Shown: positions 10,224 through 19,547 of the stretch, piece after piece
Layout of the letters: the number at the start of each line of letters is the position of its first letter
How positions within the stretch are numbered: position 1 is the stretch's first letter
Source of the DNA: Luteimonas terrae
GTDB taxonomy: Bacteria > Pseudomonadota > Gammaproteobacteria > Xanthomonadales > Xanthomonadaceae
Direction: 5' to 3'
Length of the DNA: 64,000 nt
NCBI RefSeq assembly: GCF_004358165.1
Contig: NZ_SMTG01000002.1
Location: 1,736,001-1,800,000, forward strand
Program-made: the position numbers and the translations under genes
Notes under the pieces: model-generated
Seen by the model: only the letters and a program-made list of their open reading frames with translations
Database searches by the model: none
What the model was told of the DNA's origin: nothing

Positions 10224-10544
10224 TCAGTCCGCCGCAGCGGGCTTGGCGGCCGGCTTGGACTCGGTCGCAGCCGGCTTGCTCTCGGTCTTGGCCGGGGCTG
10301 CGGCGGTGTCGGTGGCGGACGCGGTGCTGCTGCCTTCGACCAGATTGCGCTTCTTGTCGCCGTCCTTCTTGAAGTCGGTCTCGTACCAGCCGCTGCCGGC
10401 GAGGCGGAACGACGGCGCGGTCAGCTGGCGCTTGACCGCCGCGGCGCCACAGGCGGGACAGGTGTCCGGATCAGGGTCGGACATCTTCTGCAGGCGGTCG
10501 AAACTGTGGCCGCAGTCGGCGCACTGGAAGGCATAGATCGGCAT
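10224..10544 (-). CDS. FmdB-type zinc ribbon protein
   Basis: The 106-residue protein begins MPIYAFQC, the hallmark of the FmdB/CxxC_CxxC_SSSS family. One zinc ribbon is formed by Cys8/Cys11 and Cys29/Cys32. After about residue 65 the chain becomes a low-complexity Ala/Lys/Pro/Ser/Thr tail. The family is often described as a putative regulator and is frequently found just upstream of aspS, as here (134 bases, same strand). Function is unproven. Confidence 0.9.
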   Translation of the reverse strand: MPIYAFQCADCGHSFDRLQKMSDPDPDTCPACGAAAVKRQLTAPSFRLAGSGWYETDFKKDGDKKRNLVEGSSTASATDTAAAPAKTESKPAATESKPAAKPAAAD

Positions 10545-10688
10545 GGCGGAAGGCTGGCTGGCAGGAAGCGGGAATATCCGGAGACCGGACATGAGGACGC
10601 CCCGGGCCGGTTCAAGCCGGCCGGGGGCGCGATTGTGCGGGATTTCGATGTCGCCGGCAGGGCGCCGCCGCAGCAGCGCCCGGCTGGA

Positions 10689-11384
10689 TCAGTAGCCCCA
10701 GGGCGTCGGCGGCGCGGCCACGGTCTTCGTCAGGTCGAATTCGACCTGGAACTTGCGGCCGCCCGGACGCGCCAGTTCGTAGACGAAGCGCTTGCCCGGC
10801 TCGATCTCCATGGCCCAGGTGTTGGTCACCGAGGCGCTCAGACCTTCCTTCTCGAACAGCGCGATTGACTCGGCATCGACCGGGAATTCCTGGCGCTGCG
10901 CGGTGCCGGCGTTCTGCGATTCGCCGCCGTACATGGTGACCGGATCCTCGCTGCCGTCGGGCTTGCGATGGTCGTGCTTCAGGCGCAGGCCGTGCTCGGT
11001 GCGGGTCAGGATCCAGGTGCGCGAATGGTCGTCGCCGACATGGAAAGGAATGCGCAGTTCTTCCTTGCGGTTGCTGCAGTCGCGCACGTGCATCACCAGT
11101 TCCTTGCCCTCGAAGGGGTCGGGTTCGGCGCCCGGCGCGGGCGCCGGCTCGTTGGTGATGATGCGGCCGGCGAAGGCTTCGCCGCAGTGACGTGCGATCG
11201 CGGCGAGGAACTCGTCGGCGGGCACGCGCTGGGTCGCGGCATCGACCGCCGCGGCGGCGGCCGCGGCATCGGCAGTGGGGTTGGCCGCGGCGGGACGGTC
11301 CGCTTCGGCAGGCGCGTTGTTGCCGCAGGCGGCGAGGGCAAACGCGGAGGTGATCAGGGCGAGTCGAAGCGGAATGGTGTTCAT
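10689..11384 (-). CDS. Predicted lipoprotein, unknown function
   Basis: The 231-residue protein has a lipoprotein signal peptide with lipobox LAAC and Cys20 as the lipidated residue. An Ala/Pro/Glu-rich linker follows to about residue 50. The mature domain has paired cysteines (HCGEAF and RDCSNRKEEL) and the pieces GDDHSRTWILTRTEHGLRLKHDH and NTWAMEIEPGKRFVYEL, as in a beta-rich periplasmic domain. I do not recognise a named family beyond 'exported hypothetical'. It lies between yheS and the zinc-ribbon gene, all on the minus strand. Confidence 0.75.
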   Translation of the reverse strand: MNTIPLRLALITSAFALAACGNNAPAEADRPAAANPTADAAAAAAAVDAATQRVPADEFLAAIARHCGEAFAGRIITNEPAPAPGAEPDPFEGKELVMHVRDCSNRKEELRIPFHVGDDHSRTWILTRTEHGLRLKHDHRKPDGSEDPVTMYGGESQNAGTAQRQEFPVDAESIALFEKEGLSASVTNTWAMEIEPGKRFVYELARPGGRKFQVEFDLTKTVAAPPTPWGY

Positions 11385-11441
11385 CGCATCACCCTAACCG
11401 CCGCTTCCGGGGCCAGCAACCCGGGCGCACCCGGGTGGCGC

Positions 11442-13310
11442 TCACGCCGCGTCGTAGAGCGCGAGCAGTTCGCCCTCGGCCTGTTCAAGCTGGCTGCGCA
11501 GCGTCGATTGGCGCTGGCCGAGCGTCGCGGCCTTGCTCGCGTCCGACCAGGTGTTGGGGTCGGCCAGTGCGCCGTCGATGTCCGACAGCTCGCGCTCCAG
11601 TTCGGCGACGCGCGCCTCGGCCTTCTGCAGCTTGTGCGGATTGGCCTTGGACTTCGGCGTGGCCGGGGCGGCAGCGACCGGCGCAGCCGCCGCGGGCATT
11701 GCAGGCGGCGTGCGCAGTTCGCCGGCATTGCCACGCGCACGCAACCACGCGGCGTATTCGTCGAGGTCGCCGTCGAACGGAATCACCGCGCCGTCGGCGA
11801 CGCGCCAGTAGGTCTCGCTGACCAGACCGATGAGGTGCCGGTCATGCGAGACCAGCACGATCGCGCCGGGGAAATCGCTGAGCGCCTCGGCCAGTGCCTC
11901 GCGCATTTCCAGATCGAGATGGTTGGTCGGTTCGTCGAGCAGCAGCACGTTCGGCTGCAGCCAGGCGATCAGCGCCAGCGCCAGACGCGCGCGCTCGCCG
12001 CCGGAGAAGCCGTCGATGCTCTCGAACGCGCGATCACCCGGGAAACTCCATTTGCCGAGGAAATCGCGGAAGGCCTGGGTGGCGACATTCGGCGAGATCT
12101 CGCGCAGGTGATCGATCGGCGAGGTACCGGCCACTAGCGATTCCACCGTGTGCTGGGCGAAGTAGCCGATGCGCAGATCCGGATGCGCATAGCGCTCGCC
12201 GGCCAGCAGCGGCAGGTCGCCGACCAGCGATTTCACCAGCGTCGACTTGCCCGCGCCGTTCGGACCCAGCAGGCCGATGCGGTCGCCGGCCTCGAGACCG
12301 AAGCCGACCTTGTCGAGAATGACCACCTGCCCGTCCGCCGAGGGATAACCGCAGATGCCGTCGTTGATGCGCAACAGCGCGTGCGGCAGCTTGACCGGCT
12401 GCGGGAAGTCGATCTGCACTTCGCGCTCGGCGCGCACCGCTTCGGTGTCGGCCATCTTGGCCAGGCGCTTGACGCGCGACTGGGCCTGCTTGGCCTTGGC
12501 CGCGCTGGCCTTGAAGCGGTCGATGAACTTCTGCAGGTGCGCCTTCTCGGCCTGGGTCTTTTCGTGGGTGATCTGCTGCAGCCGCAGCTGTTCGGCGCGC
12601 TGGCGCTCGAAGGCGGTGAAGTTGCCGGTGTAGAGCTTCGCGCTGCCGCCATGCAGGTGCAGGGTGTGGGTGCAGACGTTGTCGAGGAACTCGCGGTCGT
12701 GCGAGATCAGCAGCAGCGTGCCGGGATACTTGAGCAGCCACTGCTCCAGCCACAGCACCGCGTCGAGATCGAGGTGGTTGGTCGGTTCGTCGAGCAGCAG
12801 CAGGTCGCTGGGCGTCATCAGCGCGCGCGCCAGATTCAGGCGCACGCGCCAGCCGCCGGAGAACGTGGAGACCGCACGCTGGTGGGTTTCGGCCGGGAAG
12901 CCCAGGCCGTGCAGCAGCTTGCCCGCGCGCGCGCCGGCGTCGTAGGCGCCGATTTCGGCCATGCGCAGATGCGCTTCGGCCACGGCTTCCCAGTCCTCGG
13001 CGGCCATGGCGTCGGCTTCGGCCTTGAGCACCTTGGCCACGGCGGCGTCGCCGGCGAGCACGAAATCGATGGCCGCATCCGGCAGCGAAGGCAGTTCCTG
13101 GGCGATGGACGCCACGCGCACGCGGTTGGGCAGGTCGAGGTCGCCCATGTCGGCCTCCACCTCGCCGCGCACCGCGGCGAACAGCGAGGATTTGCCGGTG
13201 CCGTTGCGGCCCACGACGCCGGTGCGCCAGCCCGCGTGCATGGTCAGGTCGACAGCGGACAGCAGCAGGCGTTCGCCGCGCCGCAGGGCGAAATTCTTGA
13301 AGGAGATCAT
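11442..13310 (-). CDS. yheS: ABC-F ATPase, YheS-like
   Basis: The 622-residue soluble protein has two ATP-binding cassettes and no membrane segments. Walker A sites are GRNGTGKSS (about 34-42) and GPNGAGKST in the second half. Signatures are FSGGWRVRL and FSGGERARL, and both Walker B sites read LLLDEPTNHLD. A long charged linker between the cassettes and a C-terminal coiled coil (about 560-622) are present. The start MISFKNFALRRGERLLL and overall layout resemble E. coli YheS (637 residues). ABC-F proteins act on the ribosome E site to relieve stalling. A Pro/Ala-rich insert precedes the C-terminal coiled coil. Confidence 0.92.
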   Translation of the reverse strand: MISFKNFALRRGERLLLSAVDLTMHAGWRTGVVGRNGTGKSSLFAAVRGEVEADMGDLDLPNRVRVASIAQELPSLPDAAIDFVLAGDAAVAKVLKAEADAMAAEDWEAVAEAHLRMAEIGAYDAGARAGKLLHGLGFPAETHQRAVSTFSGGWRVRLNLARALMTPSDLLLLDEPTNHLDLDAVLWLEQWLLKYPGTLLLISHDREFLDNVCTHTLHLHGGSAKLYTGNFTAFERQRAEQLRLQQITHEKTQAEKAHLQKFIDRFKASAAKAKQAQSRVKRLAKMADTEAVRAEREVQIDFPQPVKLPHALLRINDGICGYPSADGQVVILDKVGFGLEAGDRIGLLGPNGAGKSTLVKSLVGDLPLLAGERYAHPDLRIGYFAQHTVESLVAGTSPIDHLREISPNVATQAFRDFLGKWSFPGDRAFESIDGFSGGERARLALALIAWLQPNVLLLDEPTNHLDLEMREALAEALSDFPGAIVLVSHDRHLIGLVSETYWRVADGAVIPFDGDLDEYAAWLRARGNAGELRTPPAMPAAAAPVAAAPATPKSKANPHKLQKAEARVAELERELSDIDGALADPNTWSDASKAATLGQRQSTLRSQLEQAEGELLALYDAA

Positions 13311-13418
13311 GGCGGCAATTCTACCGGAGGCAGGCCGCTGCTCTCTTCCGGGGGTGCGCCGAAAGGCGCCTCAGCATCGTTCCAAAAAAGAAACAATCGA
13401 AACCGATTTTTGGCGCGA

Positions 13419-13447
13419 TTGACCCTTTTGAAACGACCGTGTTAAAC
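13419..13447 (+). promoter_or_regulatory. Candidate sigma-70 promoter of TonB receptor 1
   Basis: TTGACC (13419-13424) and TTAAAC (13442-13447) are separated by 17 bases in an unusually AT-rich stretch 36 bases before the receptor start. The -10 element is weak. Just upstream, AATCG-N4-CGATT (13395-13408) is a small inverted repeat that could be an operator. Confidence 0.4.
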
Positions 13448-13482
13448 CCCACTTAACACACCCTCCCCCCAAGAGCCCGCCC

Positions 13483-15882
13483 ATGCTTCGTCACCGCCTC
13501 ACGCTCGCCGTCGCCGCGGCCCTCGTCCTGCCTGCCACCGCATTCGCGCAGCAGACCCCGGCCGATTCCCAGACGCGCACCTCGACCCTCGACACCCTGA
13601 TCGTCACCGGCACCCGCGTCAGCGACCGCACCGTCGCCGAATCGCAGTCGCCGATCGACATCATCACGTCCGAAACGCTCACCGCGACCGGCACGACCGA
13701 ACTGGCGACCGCGCTCGCACGCGCCCTGCCCTCGCTGAACTTCCCGCGCCCGGCGCTGACCGACGGCACCTCGGCGATCCGCCCGGCGCAGCTGCGCGGC
13801 CTGGCGCCCGACCAGGTGCTGGTGCTGGTCAACGGCAAGCGCCGCCACACCTCCTCGCTGCTCAACCTCAACGGCACCATCGGCCGCGGCTCCTCGCCGG
13901 TCGACCTCAACACGATTCCGGTCTCGGCGATCGAGCGCGTCGAAGTGCTGCGCGACGGCGCGTCGGCGCAGTACGGCTCGGACGCGATCGCCGGCGTGGT
14001 CAACGTGGTGCTCAAGGGCGCCTCCAGCGGCGGCAGCCTGTCGGTGAGCGCGGGCCAGTATTCGGCCGGCGACGGCAAGCAGACCCAGATCGCCGGCGAC
14101 ACCGGCCTGTCGCTCGGCGACGACCGCGGGTTCCTGCATCTGTCTGCGCAGCTCGGCCAGCAGGAAGAAACCAACCGCGCGCGACCGTTCGCCGGCACGC
14201 TTGGCGTTACCCAGCCCGCGCTGGGCCAGAAGGCCTTCGTGATCGGCGAGCCGGAGGTCGACTTCGGCGCGGTGGGCTTCAACAGCGAGTTCGCGCTCAA
14301 CGATGCCCTCACCCTCTACGGCTTCGGTACCGCCAGCAACCGCGACATCACCTCGTTCGCGTTCTTCCGCGCGCCGGGCAACACCACGCAGAACATCCGC
14401 GCCATCTACCCCGACGGCTTCCTGCCCGAGATCAACAACATCTCCAAGGACCGCTCGATCGTCGCCGGCATCAAGGGGGCCGCGGGCGAGTGGAACTGGG
14501 ACCTGAGCTACAACTACGGCTACAACCACCTCGAGTTCTATACGCGCAACACGCTCAACGCGAGCCTGGGCGCGAGCTCGCCGACGTCGTTCTACGACGG
14601 CGCGCTGGAGACCACGCAGAATATCGTCAATCTCGACGTCAGCCGCCCGCTGGAACTGGGTCTGGCGTATCCGGCGACGCTGTCGTTCGGCGTGGAAGCG
14701 CGCAACGAGAAGTGGAACCAGTCGCCGGGCGAGTTCGGTTCCTACGCCAACGCCGGACGCGGCGCGCCCGGTGCGGGCGGCGGCGCGCAGGGTTTCGCGG
14801 GCTTCGCACCGGAAGTCGCCGGCGCCTATGACCGCGACAGCCACGCCGTCTACGCGGGCCTGGAAGCGGATCTGACCGGGAAGTTCTCGGCCGGCGCCGC
14901 CGCGCGCTACGAGGACTACGACGACTTCGGCAGCCAGCTGTCCGGCAAGCTGTCGGCGCGCTACGCGTTCACCGACGCGGTCGCGCTGCGCGGCACGGTG
15001 TCGAGCGGCTTCCGCGCACCGTCGCTGGCCCAGCAGTACTTCCAGACCGTCAGCACGACCTTCCTGCCGGGCATCACCACGCCGTTCGAGATCCGCACCT
15101 TCCCGGCCAGCAGCGCGGTGGCGCAGGCCTTCGGCGCCGAGGCGCTCAAGCCCGAGGAATCGCTGTCCTACAGCCTGGGCCTGGTGCTGCAGCCGGTCGA
15201 CAATCTCTACGTCACCGTCGACGCCTACCAGATCGACGTCGACGACCGCATCGCGCTGTCGTCCAACCTCACCGGCGATGCGGTGCGTCGCCTGCTCGAA
15301 TCGCAGGGCATCTTCGGTGTCACCGGCGGTCGCTACTTCACCAATGCCATCGACACCCGCACGCGCGGCATCGACGTCGTCGGCAGCTACCGCTGGGACC
15401 TCGCCGCAAGCAGCGTCGACCTGACCGCCGGCTACAACCACACCAAAACCGAGATCACCCGCATCGCGCCGAACCCGGCGGCCCTGAGCCAGAACGGCCT
15501 GAACCTCGAGCGCATCGATCGCGCCGAGATCGGTCGCATCGAGGACGGCTTCCCGCGCAACAAGCTGCTGCTGTCGGGTACGTGGAACGTCGACGACTGG
15601 GCGTTCGCGCTCGCCACCACGCGCTACGGCAGCGTGCGCACCACGCCGACCAATGCCGCGCTCGACCAGGAGTACGGCGCGAAGTGGCTGGTCGACGTGT
15701 CGGCGACGTTCAAGCCGGGCGACAACTGGGCGCTGACGCTGGGCGCCGACAACGTGCTCAACGAATACCCGGACGAGAACATCTTCGGCAACTCGACCAA
15801 CGGGCAGTTCCCGTACAGCAACCTCTCGCCGTTCGGCTTCGGCGGTGCGTTCGCCTACGCGAAGATCGCCTACAACTGGTGA
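13483..15882 (+). CDS. TonB-dependent receptor 1
   Basis: The 799-residue outer-membrane receptor starts with a clear signal peptide (about 1-22, ending AFAQ). The TonB-box-like LDTLIVTGTRV follows, then the plug domain (about 45-165, including QLRGLAPDQVLVLVNGKRRH and IERVEVLRDGASAQYGSDAIAGVVN). The rest is a beta barrel ending in an aromatic residue (KIAYNW), needed for Bam insertion. It is a paralogue of the receptor at 35893. The substrate is unknown; siderophores, carbohydrates and other nutrients are all possible. No regulator gene is adjacent. A strong hairpin follows the stop. Confidence 0.93.
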   Translation: MLRHRLTLAVAAALVLPATAFAQQTPADSQTRTSTLDTLIVTGTRVSDRTVAESQSPIDIITSETLTATGTTELATALARALPSLNFPRPALTDGTSAIRPAQLRGLAPDQVLVLVNGKRRHTSSLLNLNGTIGRGSSPVDLNTIPVSAIERVEVLRDGASAQYGSDAIAGVVNVVLKGASSGGSLSVSAGQYSAGDGKQTQIAGDTGLSLGDDRGFLHLSAQLGQQEETNRARPFAGTLGVTQPALGQKAFVIGEPEVDFGAVGFNSEFALNDALTLYGFGTASNRDITSFAFFRAPGNTTQNIRAIYPDGFLPEINNISKDRSIVAGIKGAAGEWNWDLSYNYGYNHLEFYTRNTLNASLGASSPTSFYDGALETTQNIVNLDVSRPLELGLAYPATLSFGVEARNEKWNQSPGEFGSYANAGRGAPGAGGGAQGFAGFAPEVAGAYDRDSHAVYAGLEADLTGKFSAGAAARYEDYDDFGSQLSGKLSARYAFTDAVALRGTVSSGFRAPSLAQQYFQTVSTTFLPGITTPFEIRTFPASSAVAQAFGAEALKPEESLSYSLGLVLQPVDNLYVTVDAYQIDVDDRIALSSNLTGDAVRRLLESQGIFGVTGGRYFTNAIDTRTRGIDVVGSYRWDLAASSVDLTAGYNHTKTEITRIAPNPAALSQNGLNLERIDRAEIGRIEDGFPRNKLLLSGTWNVDDWAFALATTRYGSVRTTPTNAALDQEYGAKWLVDVSATFKPGDNWALTLGADNVLNEYPDENIFGNSTNGQFPYSNLSPFGFGGAFAYAKIAYNW

Positions 15883-15904
15883 TCGACGCCATCTGATCGT
15901 ACTT

Positions 15905-15930
15905 CGATGCCCCGGTCTGCCGGGGCATCG
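15905..15930 (+). terminator. Rho-independent-type hairpin after TonB receptor 1
   Basis: A perfect 11-base stem (CGATGCCCCGG / CCGGGGCATCG) with loop TCTG is followed by TCGTTT. It lies 22 bases after the receptor stop. Confidence 0.8.
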
Positions 15931-16089
15931 TCGTTTCGGGGGCCGGATTCGCAGGCGCACGATCACGTCCGATCTCCGCGCATCACCACGCACAATCTGC
16001 AATTCGCCGAAGAACCGGAATCGTCCGGCTTGCCCCTGTCACGACGCGTCGGCGACACTGCAAGACCAGTACAGGCGACATGTCCCCCG

Positions 16090-17820
16090 ATGCCGCACAA
16101 CACCGACCTGATCAACATCGTCGCCGTCGGCCTCGGCGTGGCCTTCGTGCTCGGCGCGCTCGCCAACAGATTGCGGCTCTCGCCGCTGGTGGGCTATCTC
16201 GTCGCGGGCATCATCGTCGGGCCGTTCACACCCGGCTTCGTCGCCGACCAGGATCTGGCCAACCAGCTCGCCGAGATCGGCGTGATGCTGCTGATGTTCG
16301 GGGTCGGCCTGCACTTCTCGCTCAAGGACCTGATGGACGTGAAGTCCATCGCCATTCCAGGCGCGATCGCGCAGATCACGGTGGCCACCGTGCTCGGCTG
16401 GGTGCTCGCATGGCTGATGGGCTGGCCGCTGGTCAGCGGCTTCGTATTCGGTCTGGCGCTGTCGGTGGCCAGTACCGTGGTGCTGCTGCGCGCGATGGAA
16501 GAGCGGCGCCTGCTCGATACGCGGCGCGGCAAGATCGCCGTGGGCTGGCTGATCGTCGAGGACCTGGTGATGGTGCTGGCGCTGGTTCTGCTGCCGGTGC
16601 TGGCCGACATCTACACCGACCGCGGCGGCGCGACGCCGCCCGGGGCCGGCGCGATCGCGCTGATGATCCTCTGGACGCTGGTCAAGGTCAGCGCCTTCGT
16701 CGCGGTGATGCTGCTGGTCGGCCGCCGCGTGATTCCCTGGGTGCTCGAACGCATCGCCGGCACCGGCCAGCGCGAACTGTTCACCCTGTCGGTGCTGGCG
16801 ATCGCGCTGGGCGTGGCATTCGGCGCGTCGGCGCTGTTCGGCGTGTCGTTCGCACTCGGCGCGTTCTTCGCCGGCATGGTGCTCAACGAATCGGAGTTCA
16901 GCCACGAGGCGGCCAACGATTCGCTGCCGCTGCGCGATGCGTTCGCGGTGCTGTTCTTCGTATCGGTGGGCATGCTGTTCAATCCGATGATCCTCGTCGA
17001 GCATCCGTGGCAGGTGCTGGCGACGTTCCTGATCATCGTGGTCGGCAAGTCGATCGCCGCGTACTGGATCGTGCGGCTGTTCAAGCATCCGCGTTCGACC
17101 GCGCTGACCATCTCCACCAGCCTGGCGCAGATCGGCGAGTTCTCCTTCATCCTCGTCGGCCTCGGCGTCGCCCTGCAGCTGCTGCCCGAAACCGGGCGCG
17201 ACCTGGTGCTGGCGGGCGCGCTGCTGTCGATCATCGTCAATCCGCTGCTGTTCTCCGCGCTGGATCGCTGGCAGGCCAAGCAGGAGCTCGCCGCGCGCGC
17301 CGCGGCCGCCTCCCACGCCGCGCAGGCACCGCCCGAGCATGGCGTGCCCGAGGACCTGCGCAACCACGCGATCCTCGTCGGTTACGGCCGCGTCGGCCGC
17401 CAGCTGGCCGAACTGCTGCAGCAGCGCGGCGTGCCGCTGGTCGTCGTGGAAGACGACAACGAACTGGTCCGTCGTGGCCGCGAGCGCGGCTTCACCGTCG
17501 TGCGCGGCAACATCGCCTCCGAACCGGTGATGCTCGACGCCGCGCCCGACCGCGCGGCGCTGGCGATCTTCGCCATTCCGCAGGCGCTCGAAGCCGGCGA
17601 AGCCATCGAGCGCATGAAGGCGGTCAATCCCGCGCTGACGGTACTGGCACGCGCGCACAGCGACGGCGAGGTCCGGCATCTGCTGCAGCACGGTGCCGAC
17701 GGCGCGGTGCTGGCCGAACGCGAGCTGGCGTATTCGCTGGCCGAGATGGTGATGTCGACGCCGCCGTTCCGTCCGGTGCGTCCGGGCTCAGTTCCCGCCG
17801 AGGCGATCCAGCCGGTCTGA
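16090..17820 (+). CDS. ybaL: YbaL/KefB-type monovalent cation:proton antiporter
   Basis: The 576-residue protein resembles E. coli YbaL from the first residues (LRLSPLVGYLVAGIIVGPFTPGFVADQ and LLMFGVGLHFSLKDLMDVK). The membrane domain (about 1-400, 12-13 hydrophobic segments) is of the Na+/H+ exchanger CPA2 type. A cytosolic TrkA_N/RCK domain follows (about 425-545), with the Rossmann motif GYGRVGRQLAELL. It likely exports K+ or Na+ against protons under nucleotide control. The start MPHNTDL corresponds to the YbaL N-terminus; no strong ribosome-binding site is seen. The sirtuin gene follows after 2 bases. Confidence 0.92.
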   Translation: MPHNTDLINIVAVGLGVAFVLGALANRLRLSPLVGYLVAGIIVGPFTPGFVADQDLANQLAEIGVMLLMFGVGLHFSLKDLMDVKSIAIPGAIAQITVATVLGWVLAWLMGWPLVSGFVFGLALSVASTVVLLRAMEERRLLDTRRGKIAVGWLIVEDLVMVLALVLLPVLADIYTDRGGATPPGAGAIALMILWTLVKVSAFVAVMLLVGRRVIPWVLERIAGTGQRELFTLSVLAIALGVAFGASALFGVSFALGAFFAGMVLNESEFSHEAANDSLPLRDAFAVLFFVSVGMLFNPMILVEHPWQVLATFLIIVVGKSIAAYWIVRLFKHPRSTALTISTSLAQIGEFSFILVGLGVALQLLPETGRDLVLAGALLSIIVNPLLFSALDRWQAKQELAARAAAASHAAQAPPEHGVPEDLRNHAILVGYGRVGRQLAELLQQRGVPLVVVEDDNELVRRGRERGFTVVRGNIASEPVMLDAAPDRAALAIFAIPQALEAGEAIERMKAVNPALTVLARAHSDGEVRHLLQHGADGAVLAERELAYSLAEMVMSTPPFRPVRPGSVPAEAIQPV

Positions 17821-17822
17821 CG

Positions 17823-18578
17823 ATGCGCCTCGTCGTGCTCAGCGGTGCGGGCATCTCGGCCGAGAGCGGCATCCCGACGTTCCGCGATGCACTGACCGGC
17901 CTGTGGGCACGCTTCGACGCAGAGCGCCTGGCGACCGAAGCCGCGTTCCGCGCCGATCCCGCGCTCGTCTGGGGCTGGTACCGCTGGCGCGCGGCGCTGG
18001 TGGCCGCGGCCGCGCCGAACGCCGCGCACGTCGACGTCGCCGGGCTCGCCGACGACGGCCACGCGCTGACGGTGGTGACACAGAACGTCGACGACCTGCA
18101 CGAGCGCGGCGGCGCGCGCGACGTGCTGCACCTGCACGGCCGCCTGCTGGCCTCGCGCTGCATCGGTTGCGGCGCGCGCGTCACGCCCGATCCGATCCTC
18201 GCCGCGCCTGCGCCGCCCGACGGCGGCGCGCGCGAGATGCCGCCGGCGTGCGTGCAATGCGGGGAGGCGTTCCGGCCGGACGTGGTCTGGTTCGGCGAAT
18301 CGCTGCCGTCCGATGCATGGGACGCGGCCGAAGCCGCCGTCGATGCCTGCGACCTGCTGGTCGTCATCGGCACATCGTCGCTGGTCTGGCCGGCGGCCGG
18401 GCTGCCCGACCGTGCGCTGCGGGCCGGCACGCCGGTGCTCGAGATCAATCCGCATGCGACGCCGCTGTCGACGCGTGCGACCGCGCACTGGCCGCTGGCC
18501 GCGACCGCCGGCATGGCGAAGTTTCGGGCTCGGCTGCGAGCGTCGCCAGGCGATCCGACGGGCGTCTTGGGCCGTTGA
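17823..18578 (+). CDS. NAD-dependent protein deacylase (sirtuin)
   Basis: The 251-residue Sir2 protein has GAGISAESGIPTFR (8-21), the TQNVDDLHERGG loop (86-97), catalytic His105 and a zinc site from Cys113, Cys116, Cys143 and Cys146. Tyr53 and Arg56 form the YxxR pair that in SIRT5/CobB-type enzymes recognises negatively charged acyl groups, so it may remove succinyl or malonyl as well as acetyl groups from lysine (inference). It begins 2 bases after the ybaL stop and is probably co-transcribed with it. Confidence 0.93.
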   Translation: MRLVVLSGAGISAESGIPTFRDALTGLWARFDAERLATEAAFRADPALVWGWYRWRAALVAAAAPNAAHVDVAGLADDGHALTVVTQNVDDLHERGGARDVLHLHGRLLASRCIGCGARVTPDPILAAPAPPDGGAREMPPACVQCGEAFRPDVVWFGESLPSDAWDAAEAAVDACDLLVVIGTSSLVWPAAGLPDRALRAGTPVLEINPHATPLSTRATAHWPLAATAGMAKFRARLRASPGDPTGVLGR

Positions 18579-18588
18579 GCGTCGCGTC

Positions 18589-19458
18589 TCAGTCGTCCAG
18601 CGGCAGCAGGATGTCGGCACGCAGTTCGGCCTCGGCCACCTGCTCGGGATCGTCGAGGAAGTGGTAATGCAGCGGCGCCTCGCGCAGGCGCTCGCCGCTC
18701 GCCGGCCACCACTGCGCCAGCAGACGATCGGTCACGTCTTCGAGTCCCGAGTACGCGCCGACGTGGCGCACGCGGGCGTGGCGACCGCCACCGATCTTCA
18801 GCTTGCGCAGCGGGCGCGGCACCGTCGCCGGAGCCGGCAGACGCAGCGCGGCATCGAACTGGAGCGCGTGCGGGGGCAGGTCGCGGTGGTCCCCGAGCGG
18901 CACGCCGATCAGTGCATCGATGCGATCCGCCACGCCTGCGGTTTCGGCCCAGCCGAACAGACGCCCGAAAGCGTCATCGAGATCGTCGAATGCACCACGC
19001 GCGCGCAGGGCCACGACCTCGAACGGTGCGATCTCGACCAGCTCGACGGCCAGCGGTTCGGGCGTCGGCGGACCCGGCGGTTGCAGGCGACCCAGCAATG
19101 CACGCGCCTCTGCGGTACGGCCGCGCAGTGCTGCCGGCGTGACCCCGAGCGTCTGCCGGAACGTGCGTGCCAGCGCCTGCGGGCTGGCGTATCCCACGGC
19201 GAGCGCCGCCCGCGTGACCGTCTCGCCCGCGGCCAGCAGTTGCAGCGCGCGCGATAGGCGCAGTCGCGTGAGGGTACGGCCCAGCGTCTCGCCGGTCGCC
19301 GCGCGCCAGACGCGATGGAAGTGGAACGGCGACAGGCTCGCCTGGCGCGCGAGCGTCTCCAGCGGCGGCGCCGCGGCGCCTTCGGCGACGAGGTCCTGCA
19401 GATGCCCGGCAACCGCCGCGATGCGCGGCGCGAGACGGGACCGGGTGTCTGCTTTCAT
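18589..19458 (-). CDS. AraC-family regulator with GyrI-like effector domain
   Basis: The 289-residue protein has an N-terminal AraC DNA-binding domain (about 15-110; LETLARQASLSPFHFHRVWRA and AALAVGYASPQALARTFRQ). The C-terminal GyrI-like/SOUL-type ligand domain (about 135-289) ends YHFLDDPEQVAEAELRADILLPL. This is the Rob-like layout that senses hydrophobic compounds. The ATG of MKADTRSRL is chosen; upstream frame is Arg/Ala-rich without conservation. It converges on the sirtuin gene with 10 bases between stops. Its targets are unknown. Confidence 0.87.
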   Translation of the reverse strand: MKADTRSRLAPRIAAVAGHLQDLVAEGAAAPPLETLARQASLSPFHFHRVWRAATGETLGRTLTRLRLSRALQLLAAGETVTRAALAVGYASPQALARTFRQTLGVTPAALRGRTAEARALLGRLQPPGPPTPEPLAVELVEIAPFEVVALRARGAFDDLDDAFGRLFGWAETAGVADRIDALIGVPLGDHRDLPPHALQFDAALRLPAPATVPRPLRKLKIGGGRHARVRHVGAYSGLEDVTDRLLAQWWPASGERLREAPLHYHFLDDPEQVAEAELRADILLPLDD

Positions 19459-19547
19459 GACGGCGCTCGCGGTGGACTCGCCGCGAGTATCCGGTCCAAT
19501 GCGCCGGCGCGCGTACCCGATCTTGCGCAGCGCGGCGGCGCCCGGAA

